Positions 34,314 to 42,180 of a stretch of 64,000 nucleotides of DNA are shown piece by piece (within the stretch, counting starts at the first letter, position 1; each line of letters begins with the position of its first letter). The DNA is taken from contig NZ_NWVL01000028.1 of NCBI RefSeq assembly GCF_002382885.1, positions 1 through 64,000 of the forward strand. Direction: 5' to 3'. The DNA is from Streptomyces sp. WZ.A104. Its GTDB lineage: Bacteria; Actinomycetota; Actinomycetes; Streptomycetales; Streptomycetaceae. A model generated the notes under the pieces. It was not told where the DNA came from. It saw only the letters and a list, made by a program, of their open reading frames with translations, and made no database searches. The position numbers and the translations under genes were made by a program.

Positions 34314-35513
34314 CTACTTGTCCAGGTCCAGGCCGAGCATCCGGATGGCGTTTCCGCGCATCAGTTTGTAGACGGTCTCCTCGTCCAGTCCCTTGACGTG
34401 GTCGAGCGCGACCTCCTTGGTGTGCGGGAAGGTCGAGTCCACGTGCGGGTAATCGGTCTCGAAGGTGGCGTTGTCCCGCCCGACGACGTCGAGCGCGGAG
34501 ATGCCGTGCTTGTCGCGGAAGAAGCAGCAGAAGATCTGCCGGTAGTAGTACGTGGACGGCGGCTCGGGGATCAGATCGCGCACCCCGCCCCAGGCCCGGT
34601 GCTCCTCCCACACGTCGTCGGCGCGCTCCAGGGCGTACGGTATCCACCCCATCTGGCCCTCGCTGTAAGCCAGTTTCAGCGTCGGGAACTTCACCAGCAC
34701 CCCGCTGAAGAGGAAGTCCATCATCGAGGCCATCGCGTTGTTGAAGGAGAGCGAGGCCTGCACGGCCGGGGGCGCGTCCGGGGAGGCCGCGGGCATCTGG
34801 GAGCTGGACCCGATGTGCATGTTGACGACCGTGCCGGTCTCCTGACAGACCGCGAAGAACGGGTCCCAGTAGCCGGTGTGGATGGACGGGAGTCCCAGGT
34901 GGGTGGGGATCTCGGAGAAGGTGACCGCCCGTACGCCCCGGGCCGCGTTCCGCTTGATCTCCGCCACCGCGAGGCCGATGTCCCAGAGCGGGATGATGCA
35001 GAGCGGGATGAGGCGTCCGCCGCTGTCGCCGCACCACTCCTCGACCATCCAGTCGTTGTAGGCGCGTACGCAGGCGAGGGCGACCTCCTTGTCGTGCGCC
35101 TCGGCGAAGGTCTGCCCGCAGAAGCGCGGGAAGGTCGGGAAGCAGAGGGAGGCCTCGACGTGGTTGAGGTCCATGTCCTTGAGCCGTTCGGCCGGGTCCC
35201 AGCAGCCGGGACGCATCTCGGCCCGGGTGATTCCCTCCAGGGTCATGTCGTCGCGGTCGAAGCCGACGGCGGCGATGTTCCGCTTGTACGGGAACTTCAG
35301 GTCCTCGTAGATCCACCAGTCGGCCGGCGGCCCGTCCGGGTCCATCGTGATGACGTACTTCCCGCCCGTGTACGCCAGCTCACCGATGCCCGCCGTCAGC
35401 GGCTGCGGCCCCCGCTCGCGGTACTTCGCGGGGAGCCAGGCGGCGAAGAGGTGCGCGGGCTCGATCACATGGTCGTCGACGCTGACGATCCGAGGCAGTT
35501 CCGTGTCCGTCAT
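34314..35513 (-). CDS. Amidohydrolase-family (Amidohydro_2) protein
   Basis: A 399-residue TIM-barrel metal enzyme of the amidohydrolase-2/ACMSD type (hydrolases and non-oxidative decarboxylases). The N-terminal SVDDHVIEP replaces the classical HxH with DxH. NMHIGSSSQMP, KLAYSEGQMGWIPYALERAD and the C-terminal ETDYPHVDSTFPHT are signatures. ATG 35513 has GGAGGGG 11 bases upstream. First gene of the operon with the two ACADs; operator site 8 lies upstream. Confidence 0.9.
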   Translation of the reverse strand: MTDTELPRIVSVDDHVIEPAHLFAAWLPAKYRERGPQPLTAGIGELAYTGGKYVITMDPDGPPADWWIYEDLKFPYKRNIAAVGFDRDDMTLEGITRAEMRPGCWDPAERLKDMDLNHVEASLCFPTFPRFCGQTFAEAHDKEVALACVRAYNDWMVEEWCGDSGGRLIPLCIIPLWDIGLAVAEIKRNAARGVRAVTFSEIPTHLGLPSIHTGYWDPFFAVCQETGTVVNMHIGSSSQMPAASPDAPPAVQASLSFNNAMASMMDFLFSGVLVKFPTLKLAYSEGQMGWIPYALERADDVWEEHRAWGGVRDLIPEPPSTYYYRQIFCCFFRDKHGISALDVVGRDNATFETDYPHVDSTFPHTKEVALDHVKGLDEETVYKLMRGNAIRMLGLDLDK

Positions 35514-35575
35514 GGTGTGCCGTCCCCTCCGCGCACCCGGCGCACCCGTCGGGTTCCCGGGCGCGGGCGCCATTT

Positions 35576-35590
35576 CTGATGGTCCGTCAG
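35576..35590. promoter_or_regulatory. Operator palindrome site 8 (CTGATG-GTC-CGTCAG)
   Basis: An inverted repeat with one mismatch, 63 bases upstream of the amidohydrolase start. It shares the CTGATG arm with site 2. Confidence 0.75.
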
Positions 35591-35665
35591 ATTCGGTTGC
35601 GGCCATCAGGCTAGCCCCGCACCCCTGGACCGACAAGGCGCGGAGCCCTACGCTCTCCGCACTAT

Positions 35666-35680
35666 CTGACTACTCGTCAG
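35666..35680. promoter_or_regulatory. Operator palindrome site 9 (CTGACT-ACT-CGTCAG)
   Basis: An inverted repeat with one mismatch ending 15 bases before the AMP-ligase start, just upstream of its GGAGGGA ribosome site. Confidence 0.7.
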
Positions 35681-35695
35681 CTCGGAGGGACCCCT

Positions 35696-37267
35696 GTGAC
35701 CGCCGTGAACGACGTGACCGCGACCGCCCACGCGCTGGGCGCGTCCCGCACCTTCTGGGAGCTGATCGAGGCGCGCGCCGCCCTCACCCCCGACCGCCCG
35801 GTCCTGCTCCAGGAGGACCGGTCCCTGACCTTCGGCGGGCTGCGGGACCGCGCCGAGCGCGTGGCCGCCGGGCTGTACGGGATGGGCGTGCGGGCGGGCA
35901 GCGTGGTCGCCTGGCAGCTGCCGACCCGGCTGGAGACGGCCCTGCTCTCCTTCGCCCTGACCCGGCTCGGGGCCGTACAGACCCCGGTCATCCCGTTCTA
36001 CCGGGACCGCGAAGTGCGGTTCGCCCTCAGGGAGTCGGGTGCGGCGTTCTTCGCCGTGCCGGGCGTCCGGCGCGGCTTCGACCACACCGCGATGGCCGAG
36101 CGGATCGCCGGGGAACTGGCCGACCCGCCGCGCGTCTTCGAGGCGTACGACACCCTCCCCGACGGCGATCCGGCCGTGCTGCCGCCCCCGCCCGGACCGG
36201 AGACGGGCGAGGAGATCCGCTGGATCTACTGGACCTCGGGCACCACATCCGACCCCAAGGGCGTCCTGCACACCGACCGTTCCCTGATCGCGGGCGGCTC
36301 CTGCCTCGCCCATGCCCTGAAACTCTCGGCGGACGACGTGGGTTCGATGGCGTTCCCGTACGCGCATGTCGCCGGGCCCGACTACACGGTGATGCTGCTG
36401 CTGTACGGGTTCCCGGCGGTGATGTTCGAGCAGTTCGCGCTGCCGGACGCGCTGGCGGAGTACCGGCGCCACGGGGTGACCGTGGCGGGCGGGTCGACCG
36501 CGTTCTACGCGATGTTCCTGGCCGAGCAGCGCAAGGCGCCGGACCGGCCGCTCATCCCGTCGCTGCGGCTGCTCGCGGGCGGCGGGGCGCCGAAGCCGCC
36601 GGAGGTGTACCACGCGGTGGTACGGGAGATGGGCGTCCAGCTCACCCACGGGTACGGCATGACCGAGGTCCCGATGATCACCATGGGAGCGCCGGACGAC
36701 ACCCCGGAGAACCTGGCCCTGACCGAGGGGCGGCCGCCGGAGGGGATGGAGATCCGGATCGCCGACGAGCACGGCAAGCCGCTCCCGTGCGGAAGCGAGG
36801 GCGAGGTGCGGCTGCGCGGGGAGGCGGTCTGCCGGGGGTATCTGGACGCCGCCGCCTCCGCCGCGGCCTTCGACGCCGAGGGGTTCCTGATCACCGGGGA
36901 CCTGGGGCGGCTCCAGGAGAGCGGGCACCTCACGCTCACCGGGCGGCTCAAGGACATCATCATCCGCAAGGGCGAGAACATCTCCGCCAAGGAGATCGAG
37001 GACCTGCTGCACATCCACCCGGGCGTGGCCGACGCGGCGGTCATCGGGCTCCCGGACGCGGAGCGCGGCGAACGGGTCTGCGCGGTGGTCGAACAGCCGC
37101 CAGGCGCCCCGCCCCTGACGCTCGCCGAACTCTCCGCCCATCTGCGGGGCGCGGGGCTCTCCGTCCACAAGCTGCCCGAGCAGCTGGAGGTGCTCGACGC
37201 GCTGCCCCGCAACGAGACACTGCGCAAGGTGCTCAAATACCGGCTGCGGGAACGGTTCGGCGGGTGA
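35696..37267 (+). CDS. AMP-forming acyl-CoA ligase / synthetase
   Basis: A 523-residue ANL-superfamily enzyme activating a carboxylic acid through acyl-AMP. The P-loop is YWTSGTTSDPKGVLH, A5 is HGYGMTEVPMITMG, A7 is FLITGDLGRLQESG, and A8-A10 are GRLKDIIIRKGENISAKEIE and the catalytic Lys in LRKVLKY. The expected first step of the pathway in this region. GTG 35696 has GGAGGGA upstream. It is divergent from the amidohydrolase-ACAD operon and followed by a strong terminator. Confidence 0.93.
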   Translation: MTAVNDVTATAHALGASRTFWELIEARAALTPDRPVLLQEDRSLTFGGLRDRAERVAAGLYGMGVRAGSVVAWQLPTRLETALLSFALTRLGAVQTPVIPFYRDREVRFALRESGAAFFAVPGVRRGFDHTAMAERIAGELADPPRVFEAYDTLPDGDPAVLPPPPGPETGEEIRWIYWTSGTTSDPKGVLHTDRSLIAGGSCLAHALKLSADDVGSMAFPYAHVAGPDYTVMLLLYGFPAVMFEQFALPDALAEYRRHGVTVAGGSTAFYAMFLAEQRKAPDRPLIPSLRLLAGGGAPKPPEVYHAVVREMGVQLTHGYGMTEVPMITMGAPDDTPENLALTEGRPPEGMEIRIADEHGKPLPCGSEGEVRLRGEAVCRGYLDAAASAAAFDAEGFLITGDLGRLQESGHLTLTGRLKDIIIRKGENISAKEIEDLLHIHPGVADAAVIGLPDAERGERVCAVVEQPPGAPPLTLAELSAHLRGAGLSVHKLPEQLEVLDALPRNETLRKVLKYRLRERFGG

Positions 37268-37272
37268 GGAGA

Positions 37273-37308
37273 GGCGTTACGGGGGCGGCGCGCCGCCCCC
37301 GTAACGCC
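37273..37308. terminator. Bidirectional palindromic terminator
   Basis: A perfect palindrome with arms 37273-37290 and 37291-37308, lying between the convergent AMP-ligase and EF-hand genes. Confidence 0.85.
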
Positions 37309-37316
37309 CGGAACGT

Positions 37317-37838
37317 CTACGCGTCCGGCTCGATCACCGTGAAGTACGCGGCGAACGCCGCCATCACATCGCTCTCCGCGATCTGTCCGTCCCGGTCCGT
37401 GTCCAGGCTCTGGGCCGCGATGCCCGCGATCTCGTCGCCCGCCCCGAGCACCCGGAGCGCCCGCTCCACCGCCGCCACCGATGCTCTGCCGCCGTTGTCG
37501 CTGTCCGCGACGGCGATGGCCGCCCGCAGGAAGGGCCGGGCGATCTCCGCGAACCTTTCCGGATTGTCCCGGAGCCGCTTCACCGCCCCGCCCACGAACT
37601 CCTCACGGGTGACCCGCTGGTCCCCGTCCACATCGGCGATCCCCGCCATGCCCTGCCAGAAGGCCTCGGCACCGGTGTAGAGCGCCTGGCCCTTGTCGCA
37701 GCGGGCCGTCGTACCGAACTCGGTGAGCAGACGGGCGGCTGCGGCGTTGAAATCGGCGCGATCGATGTAGCCGTTGCCGTCCTGGTCGAAGGCGGCGAAG
37801 CGGTGCGCGATCTTTCGCTCGTACTCTGCGCTGTCCAT
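37317..37838 (-). CDS. EF-hand calcium-binding protein (calerythrin-like)
   Basis: A 173-residue protein with four EF-hands: DQDGNGYIDRADF (about residue 18), DVDGDQRVTREEF (about 69), DSDNGGRASVAAV (about 113) and DTDRDGQIAESDV (about 146). The third loop has a poor consensus (Val at the last ligand position) and may not bind. The size and layout match sarcoplasmic/calerythrin-like proteins found in Streptomyces. ATG 37838; no strong ribosome site. Confidence 0.93.
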   Translation of the reverse strand: MDSAEYERKIAHRFAAFDQDGNGYIDRADFNAAAARLLTEFGTTARCDKGQALYTGAEAFWQGMAGIADVDGDQRVTREEFVGGAVKRLRDNPERFAEIARPFLRAAIAVADSDNGGRASVAAVERALRVLGAGDEIAGIAAQSLDTDRDGQIAESDVMAAFAAYFTVIEPDA

Positions 37839-37921
37839 GCGGGGAGCGTACGACGCCCGGGGCCTTCACGTGTCACCGAGAAGCTGTTCCTGTGTGACAA
37901 CCTCGCATCACCGGGCCCGAC

Positions 37922-38296
37922 TCAGGCGCTCAGCGGACTGCGCTCCTCGTCGGCCGCCGACCGCGCGTCGGGGTAGACGTCGAAGAGGCGGCGCACCCCG
38001 AGCGCCCCCAGCACCTTGTTGACGTGCGAACCGTCCTCCGCGCCCCGGGCCGGAAGGATCAGCCGCAGCCTGCCGCCGCAGGACTTCATCAGCCGCCGCG
38101 ACGCGATCAGTACGCCCACACCACTGGAGTCGCAGAAGAAGACGTCGGACAGGTCGAGCACCACATCGCGCCGCCCCTCGGCGACCGCCTCGTGGACGGA
38201 CTGACGCACGACGGGTGAGGTCACCAGATCGAGTTCGCCCCGTATCCGGAGCACGGTCCAGTCACCCTGCTCGGTCTCGTCCACCTTCAGCGTCAC
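37922..38296 (-). CDS. STAS-domain anti-sigma factor antagonist
   Basis: A 124-residue STAS protein, presumably binding an RsbW-like kinase and controlled by Ser phosphorylation in FFCDSSGVGVLI. The domain runs from TVLRIRGELDLVTSP to the C-terminus. GTG 38296 is chosen for the GAGAGG nine bases upstream. It is divergent from the sigma-factor gene at 38626. In S. coelicolor a similar antagonist and sigma factor lie together, from memory. Confidence 0.9.
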   Translation of the reverse strand: MTLKVDETEQGDWTVLRIRGELDLVTSPVVRQSVHEAVAEGRRDVVLDLSDVFFCDSSGVGVLIASRRLMKSCGGRLRLILPARGAEDGSHVNKVLGALGVRRLFDVYPDARSAADEERSPLSA

Positions 38297-38625
38297 GCGA
38301 CTGGACCTCTCGTTCCGGGGGCTCCCGGCAACCCGGAAGTTTCCGTTCCTCCTCGCGGCTGCCCCACCGCGCCTCCATGAAACACCGACGTGCCCGCCGG
38401 AGCCCAGGCGGTTTCCGGCGGAAATGCTCACTTCGGCCCGTTTTCGCTGTTCAGAGATGGCGAGGAAGCGCCTGTGGCCGAAATGCACTACCGTCGGCGG
38501 CCACACCGCGCGGCAACGCAGTTGCCGCAAAGGCGCGTACGCCGCCCGCCCGGCGGACTACATTCGGTCAGCGAGGGCAGAGGGTGGATCTACCGGGCTG
38601 GGCAGAGGGCGGGGCTGGGGGTTTC
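38297..38625. other. Divergent control region between STAS and sigma-factor genes
   Basis: 329 bases with no convincing gene. It contains a TTTCC-GGC-GGAAA dyad at 38412-38424 and further TTTCCG and GTTTTCGC tracts that stand out from the GC background. It probably holds both promoters. Confidence 0.45.
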
Positions 38626-39219
38626 ATGGCGAAGGACACACCGCCGCGCTGGGACCGCAGGATGCAGCAGAGGCTGGCCCGCGGCGAGGCGGCGGCGCTC
38701 GGTGAGCTGTACGACCGGTTCGCCTCCCTCGTCCACAGCCAGGCCCACCGGATGCTGGACGACGAGGACGCCGCGGACTTGGTGACCCGCGAGGTCTTCG
38801 CCCAGGTCTGGGAGAACCCCGAGGCGTACGACCCGAAGCAGGGCTCGATGCGTTCCTGGGTGGCCCGGCTCACCCACCTCCAGTCCGTACGGCGGCTGCG
38901 CCGGGCGGCGGCCACGTCGTACGAGGCGGAGCACGGCGAGGGCGCCGTGCCCGACCCGGAGGAGCTGGAGCGGCGGGTGAGCAGCGCCACGGCGGCCGCC
39001 CGCGCCGACTACATCGTCTCCTCGATGCCCGCCCCGCTGCGGCAGGCACTGGAGCTGGCCTACATCCAGCGCCGCGACTACCGCCAGACCGCCGCGGACC
39101 TCGGGGTCACCGAGGACGAGGCCCGTCGCCGCCTCCGGCTGGGCCTCCAGCTGCTCTCCACCGCCAACGCCCGCCCGCTCGAAGGGACCGCGCCACCCGG
39201 TTACGGACGAGCCCGGTGA
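38626..39219 (+). CDS. RNA polymerase sigma factor, ECF type
   Basis: A 197-residue sigma-70-family protein. Region 2 is at about residues 15-85 (ALGELYDRFASLVHSQAHRML, then EVFAQVWENPEAYDP and MRSWVARLTHLQSVRRLRR), and region 4 at about 125-185 (SMPAPLRQALELAYIQRRDYRQTAADLGV). ATG 38626. It overlaps its downstream neighbour by GTGA; that neighbour carries a zinc-finger anti-sigma motif, so the pair is a sigma/anti-sigma module. Confidence 0.92.
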   Translation: MAKDTPPRWDRRMQQRLARGEAAALGELYDRFASLVHSQAHRMLDDEDAADLVTREVFAQVWENPEAYDPKQGSMRSWVARLTHLQSVRRLRRAAATSYEAEHGEGAVPDPEELERRVSSATAAARADYIVSSMPAPLRQALELAYIQRRDYRQTAADLGVTEDEARRRLRLGLQLLSTANARPLEGTAPPGYGRAR

Positions 39220-40640
39220 GCGGCGACGGCCGGGAGAGCGACGGCCGTGACGAGGAGGTGCGGGGCGCGCGCCGGATACCGGGCCCGCGCTGGGCGGCGG
39301 ACGACCTCGACCTGGAGTCGATGCCGCCGCCCGTGCTGCCGCCGCCCGGCGACGCGGCCGCGCCCGACGAGGTCGTACCGGAACAGGCCGCGCCGGAGGA
39401 CGCCGGGCCGGCTGCACACGTGGCCGAACGGATCGCGCCCGGCGACGACGTGTACGAGGACGGCCTGCGGGAGGCCCCCATGCCCTCCGGAACCGAGCCG
39501 GACGAGTGGCCGGGACCGCCCCGGCCGACACCCGCGCCGGTCCTCTCGCACCAGGTCCTCAAGGCGCTCCTCGGTGCCTGGGCGCTGTCCGCCTGTTCGG
39601 CGGAGGAGACCGCCGCCGTGGAGGACCACCTCACCGGGTGCGCCCCGTGCGCGGACGAGGCGCTGCGGCTGCGGGACGCCGTGGGGCTGCTGCACACCGG
39701 CGGCTCGCTGGACCTCGATCCGACCTTGCGGACCCGGGTGATGGACGGCTGCCTGGGCCGTCGCCCGGCCCGGATTCCCGTTCCCGAGTGGGCCGCGCCG
39801 TACGACGCCGAGACCGCCCGGCTGGACGCTCTGCTCCGCGACATCGGGGACGCCGAATGGCATGCGCCGGTGCGGCTCCAGTGGTTCGAGGAGGAGCGCC
39901 CGGTCAGCCGCCGGGCGACGGTCGCCGCGGTGATCGGCCATCTGAGGGCGGTCGACGGGCTGCTGTCCGCCGCGCTCGGCCTCGACGACCCGCTCGGCGG
40001 CGGCGACGTACCGCTCGACCCCACCGAGCGCACCGAGGCGTACTGGTCGGCGACGCGGCCGCCGGCCACCCGTGCCGTCCGCGAGCCCTGGCGGGACCAG
40101 AGCCACGAGCTGATCCGTACGGCGTCCCTCGCCGGGCGGAACGTCGCCGAGACCTACGTCTCCTACGGTGCCTTCGCCCTGCCGCTCCAGGACGCGCTGC
40201 TGGAGCGGGCCTTCGAGTGCTGGGTGCATGGCGGGGACATCGCCGACGCCGTGGACTACCCGTACAAGGCCCCGTCCGCCGCCCATCTGCACCGGATGAT
40301 CGACCTCGCGGCCCGGCTGCTCCCGGCCGCCCTCGCGGGCCGCCGCGGCGCCGGACTGGCCGGACCGGTCAGGGAACTGGTCGCGGCCGGGGCGCCGGGC
40401 CGCTCGCTCCACCTGGAGATCGAGGGGCACGGCGGGGGCGACTGGTACATCGCGCTGGACTCACCGGCCGCCGTCGGGTCGCCCGAGCGCGCGGTGGCGA
40501 CGGTGGCCCTGGACGGGGTGGAGTTCTGCCGGCTCGTCGCGGGCCACATCCCGCCGGTGGAAGCGGCGGCGGGCCAGGAGGGCGACCGGGAGGCCATCCG
40601 CGACGTGCTGTTCGCGGCGGCCTCGCTCAGCCGGTTGTGA
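39216..40640 (+). CDS. Zinc-finger anti-sigma-like protein fused to a maleylpyruvate-isomerase (mycothiol) fold
   Basis: A 474-residue protein. Residues 1-110 are acidic, Pro-rich and disordered. A zf-HC2/ZAS motif follows (VEDHLTGCAPCADEAL, i.e. HxxxCxxC). From about residue 190 comes an MDMPI-type four-helix domain (TARLDALLRDIGDAEW, VAAVIGHLRAVDGLLSAAL, then CWVHGGDIADAV), the fold of mycothiol-dependent maleylpyruvate isomerase, with a C-terminal MDMPI_C-like region. GTG 39216 overlaps the sigma-factor stop. The fusion suggests an anti-sigma factor sensing thiol state; no membrane helix is seen. Confidence 0.88.
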   Translation: MSGDGRESDGRDEEVRGARRIPGPRWAADDLDLESMPPPVLPPPGDAAAPDEVVPEQAAPEDAGPAAHVAERIAPGDDVYEDGLREAPMPSGTEPDEWPGPPRPTPAPVLSHQVLKALLGAWALSACSAEETAAVEDHLTGCAPCADEALRLRDAVGLLHTGGSLDLDPTLRTRVMDGCLGRRPARIPVPEWAAPYDAETARLDALLRDIGDAEWHAPVRLQWFEEERPVSRRATVAAVIGHLRAVDGLLSAALGLDDPLGGGDVPLDPTERTEAYWSATRPPATRAVREPWRDQSHELIRTASLAGRNVAETYVSYGAFALPLQDALLERAFECWVHGGDIADAVDYPYKAPSAAHLHRMIDLAARLLPAALAGRRGAGLAGPVRELVAAGAPGRSLHLEIEGHGGGDWYIALDSPAAVGSPERAVATVALDGVEFCRLVAGHIPPVEAAAGQEGDREAIRDVLFAAASLSRL

Positions 40641-40655
40641 CGCGGCGCCCGAGGG

Positions 40656-41531
40656 CTACGCGAAGATCACCGTACGGCGGCCGTTGAGCAGGATGCGCCG
40701 CTCCGCGTGCCACTTCACCGCGCGCGCCAGCGCCTGGCACTCCACGTCGCGCCCGATCGCGACCAGCTGGTCCGGGGTGACGTCGTGACCCACCCGCTCG
40801 ACCTCCTGCTCGATGATCGGGCCCTCGTCGAGGTCGGCGGTGACGTAGTGCGCGGTGGCGCCGATCAGCTTCACCCCGCGCGCGTGTGCCTGGTGGTAGG
40901 GCTTGGCGCCCTTGAAGCTCGGCAGGAACGAGTGGTGGATGTTGATGATCCGGCCGCTCAGCTGCTTGCACAGGTCGTCGGAGAGGACCTGCATGTAGCG
41001 GGCCAGGACGACGAGCTCGACGTTCTCCTCGCGGACCAGCTCCAGCAGCTGCGCCTCGGCCTCGGGCTTGTTCTCCTTCGTCACCGGGAGGTGCCGGAAG
41101 GGGATGCCGTACGAGGCGACCAGCTCGGCGAAGTCCGTGTGGTTGGAGACGACGGCCGCGATCTCGACCGGCAGCGCGCCCGTACGGGAACGGAACAGCA
41201 GGTCGTTGAGGCAGTGGCCGAACTTGCTGACCATCAGCACGACCCGCATCTTCTCCTCGGGCCGGTGGATCTGCCACTCCATCCGGAAGGCCTCCCCGAT
41301 CGCGGCGAAGCTGGCCCGCAGCTTGTCCACCGTCACGGTGGCGTCCGAGGAGAAGTGGACGCGCATGAAGAACAGACCCGTGTCGTGGTCCCCGAACTGC
41401 TGACTGTCCTCGATGTTGCAGCCGGTCATGAAGAGGTAGCTCGACACGGCGTGCACGATGCCCTGTTTGTCGGGGCAGGAGAGCGTGAGGACGTACTGCT
41501 GGGGCGGGGCGGTGGGCTGCGGTGCGGTCAT
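40656..41531 (-). CDS. purU: Formyltetrahydrofolate deformylase PurU
   Basis: A 291-residue enzyme hydrolysing 10-formyl-THF to formate and THF, which balances one-carbon pools. The N-terminal ACT domain (LTLSCPDKQGIVHAVSSYLF) is regulatory. The C-terminal formyltransferase-like domain has GRIINIHHSFLPSFKGAKPYHQA with the catalytic Asn/His and TADLDEGPIIEQ with the Asp. Full length for the family. ATG 41531. Confidence 0.96.
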   Translation of the reverse strand: MTAPQPTAPPQQYVLTLSCPDKQGIVHAVSSYLFMTGCNIEDSQQFGDHDTGLFFMRVHFSSDATVTVDKLRASFAAIGEAFRMEWQIHRPEEKMRVVLMVSKFGHCLNDLLFRSRTGALPVEIAAVVSNHTDFAELVASYGIPFRHLPVTKENKPEAEAQLLELVREENVELVVLARYMQVLSDDLCKQLSGRIINIHHSFLPSFKGAKPYHQAHARGVKLIGATAHYVTADLDEGPIIEQEVERVGHDVTPDQLVAIGRDVECQALARAVKWHAERRILLNGRRTVIFA

Positions 41532-41559
41532 CCTCGTAGGGTGCCACAGCCGCCGGGTG

Positions 41560-42057
41560 CTAGGCGGTCCTGGTCATGATGCGGATGACGTCCAGGGAGC
41601 GCGGGGGCGTGTCCGGGTCCTCGGAGTCGTTGACGGCGAGCAGCACGTGCGCCTCGCGCGCCGCCCGGACCGCCTCCGGCCAGCCCTGATGGTCCAGATA
41701 GGCGGAGACGGGGGCGTCCGCGCCGACCTGGTGCATGATCCGCAGGACGCGCAGGGCGGCCGTGTCCACGGCGGCCGCCTCGGCGGCGTCCCTGAATATG
41801 GTGCCGACGTACTTCTCGGCGGACCAGTTGTCGAGCCAGGTGTCCTCGACCAGTCGGTAAACGGCGTCGGTGACGTCCCCGTATCCCTCCCGGCCGGCGA
41901 GCCAGCACTCGTGGTGGAAGTCGGGGTCGGAGAGCATGTGCAGCGCCGAGCGCACGTTGGTGCGCCAGCGCCACCACGGCATGTCAGTGAGCGGCATGCC
42001 GCCCATGGTGGAGGAGCGACGGCCGCGACGGGAAGAGTTCTCCGAACCTTGCTGCAC
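41560..42057 (-). CDS. Conserved Streptomyces hypothetical protein
   Basis: About 165 residues. The body (WWRWRTNVRSALHMLSDP, EGYGDVTDAVYRLVEDTWLD, EKYVGTIFRDAAEAA, LRVLRIMHQVGADAPVSAYL) looks like a helical repeat protein of a type conserved in Streptomyces, but I cannot assign a function. The start is uncertain: GTG 42057 gives a Ser/Arg-rich N-terminus; ATG 42006 or 41997 would start at the conserved part. It lies behind PurU on the same strand. Confidence 0.75.
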   Translation of the reverse strand: MQQGSENSSRRGRRSSTMGGMPLTDMPWWRWRTNVRSALHMLSDPDFHHECWLAGREGYGDVTDAVYRLVEDTWLDNWSAEKYVGTIFRDAAEAAAVDTAALRVLRIMHQVGADAPVSAYLDHQGWPEAVRAAREAHVLLAVNDSEDPDTPPRSLDVIRIMTRTA

Positions 42058-42180
42058 GGTCGTCGATCGTACGTTCCTCGGCCGCACCCCCGCACGGCCC
42101 CCCGTAATTCACCGGGACATCACCGAGCGTTGAGAATCACACACCGCGCCGTTACCCCGGGCGCGGAAGGATTCGGTGCC

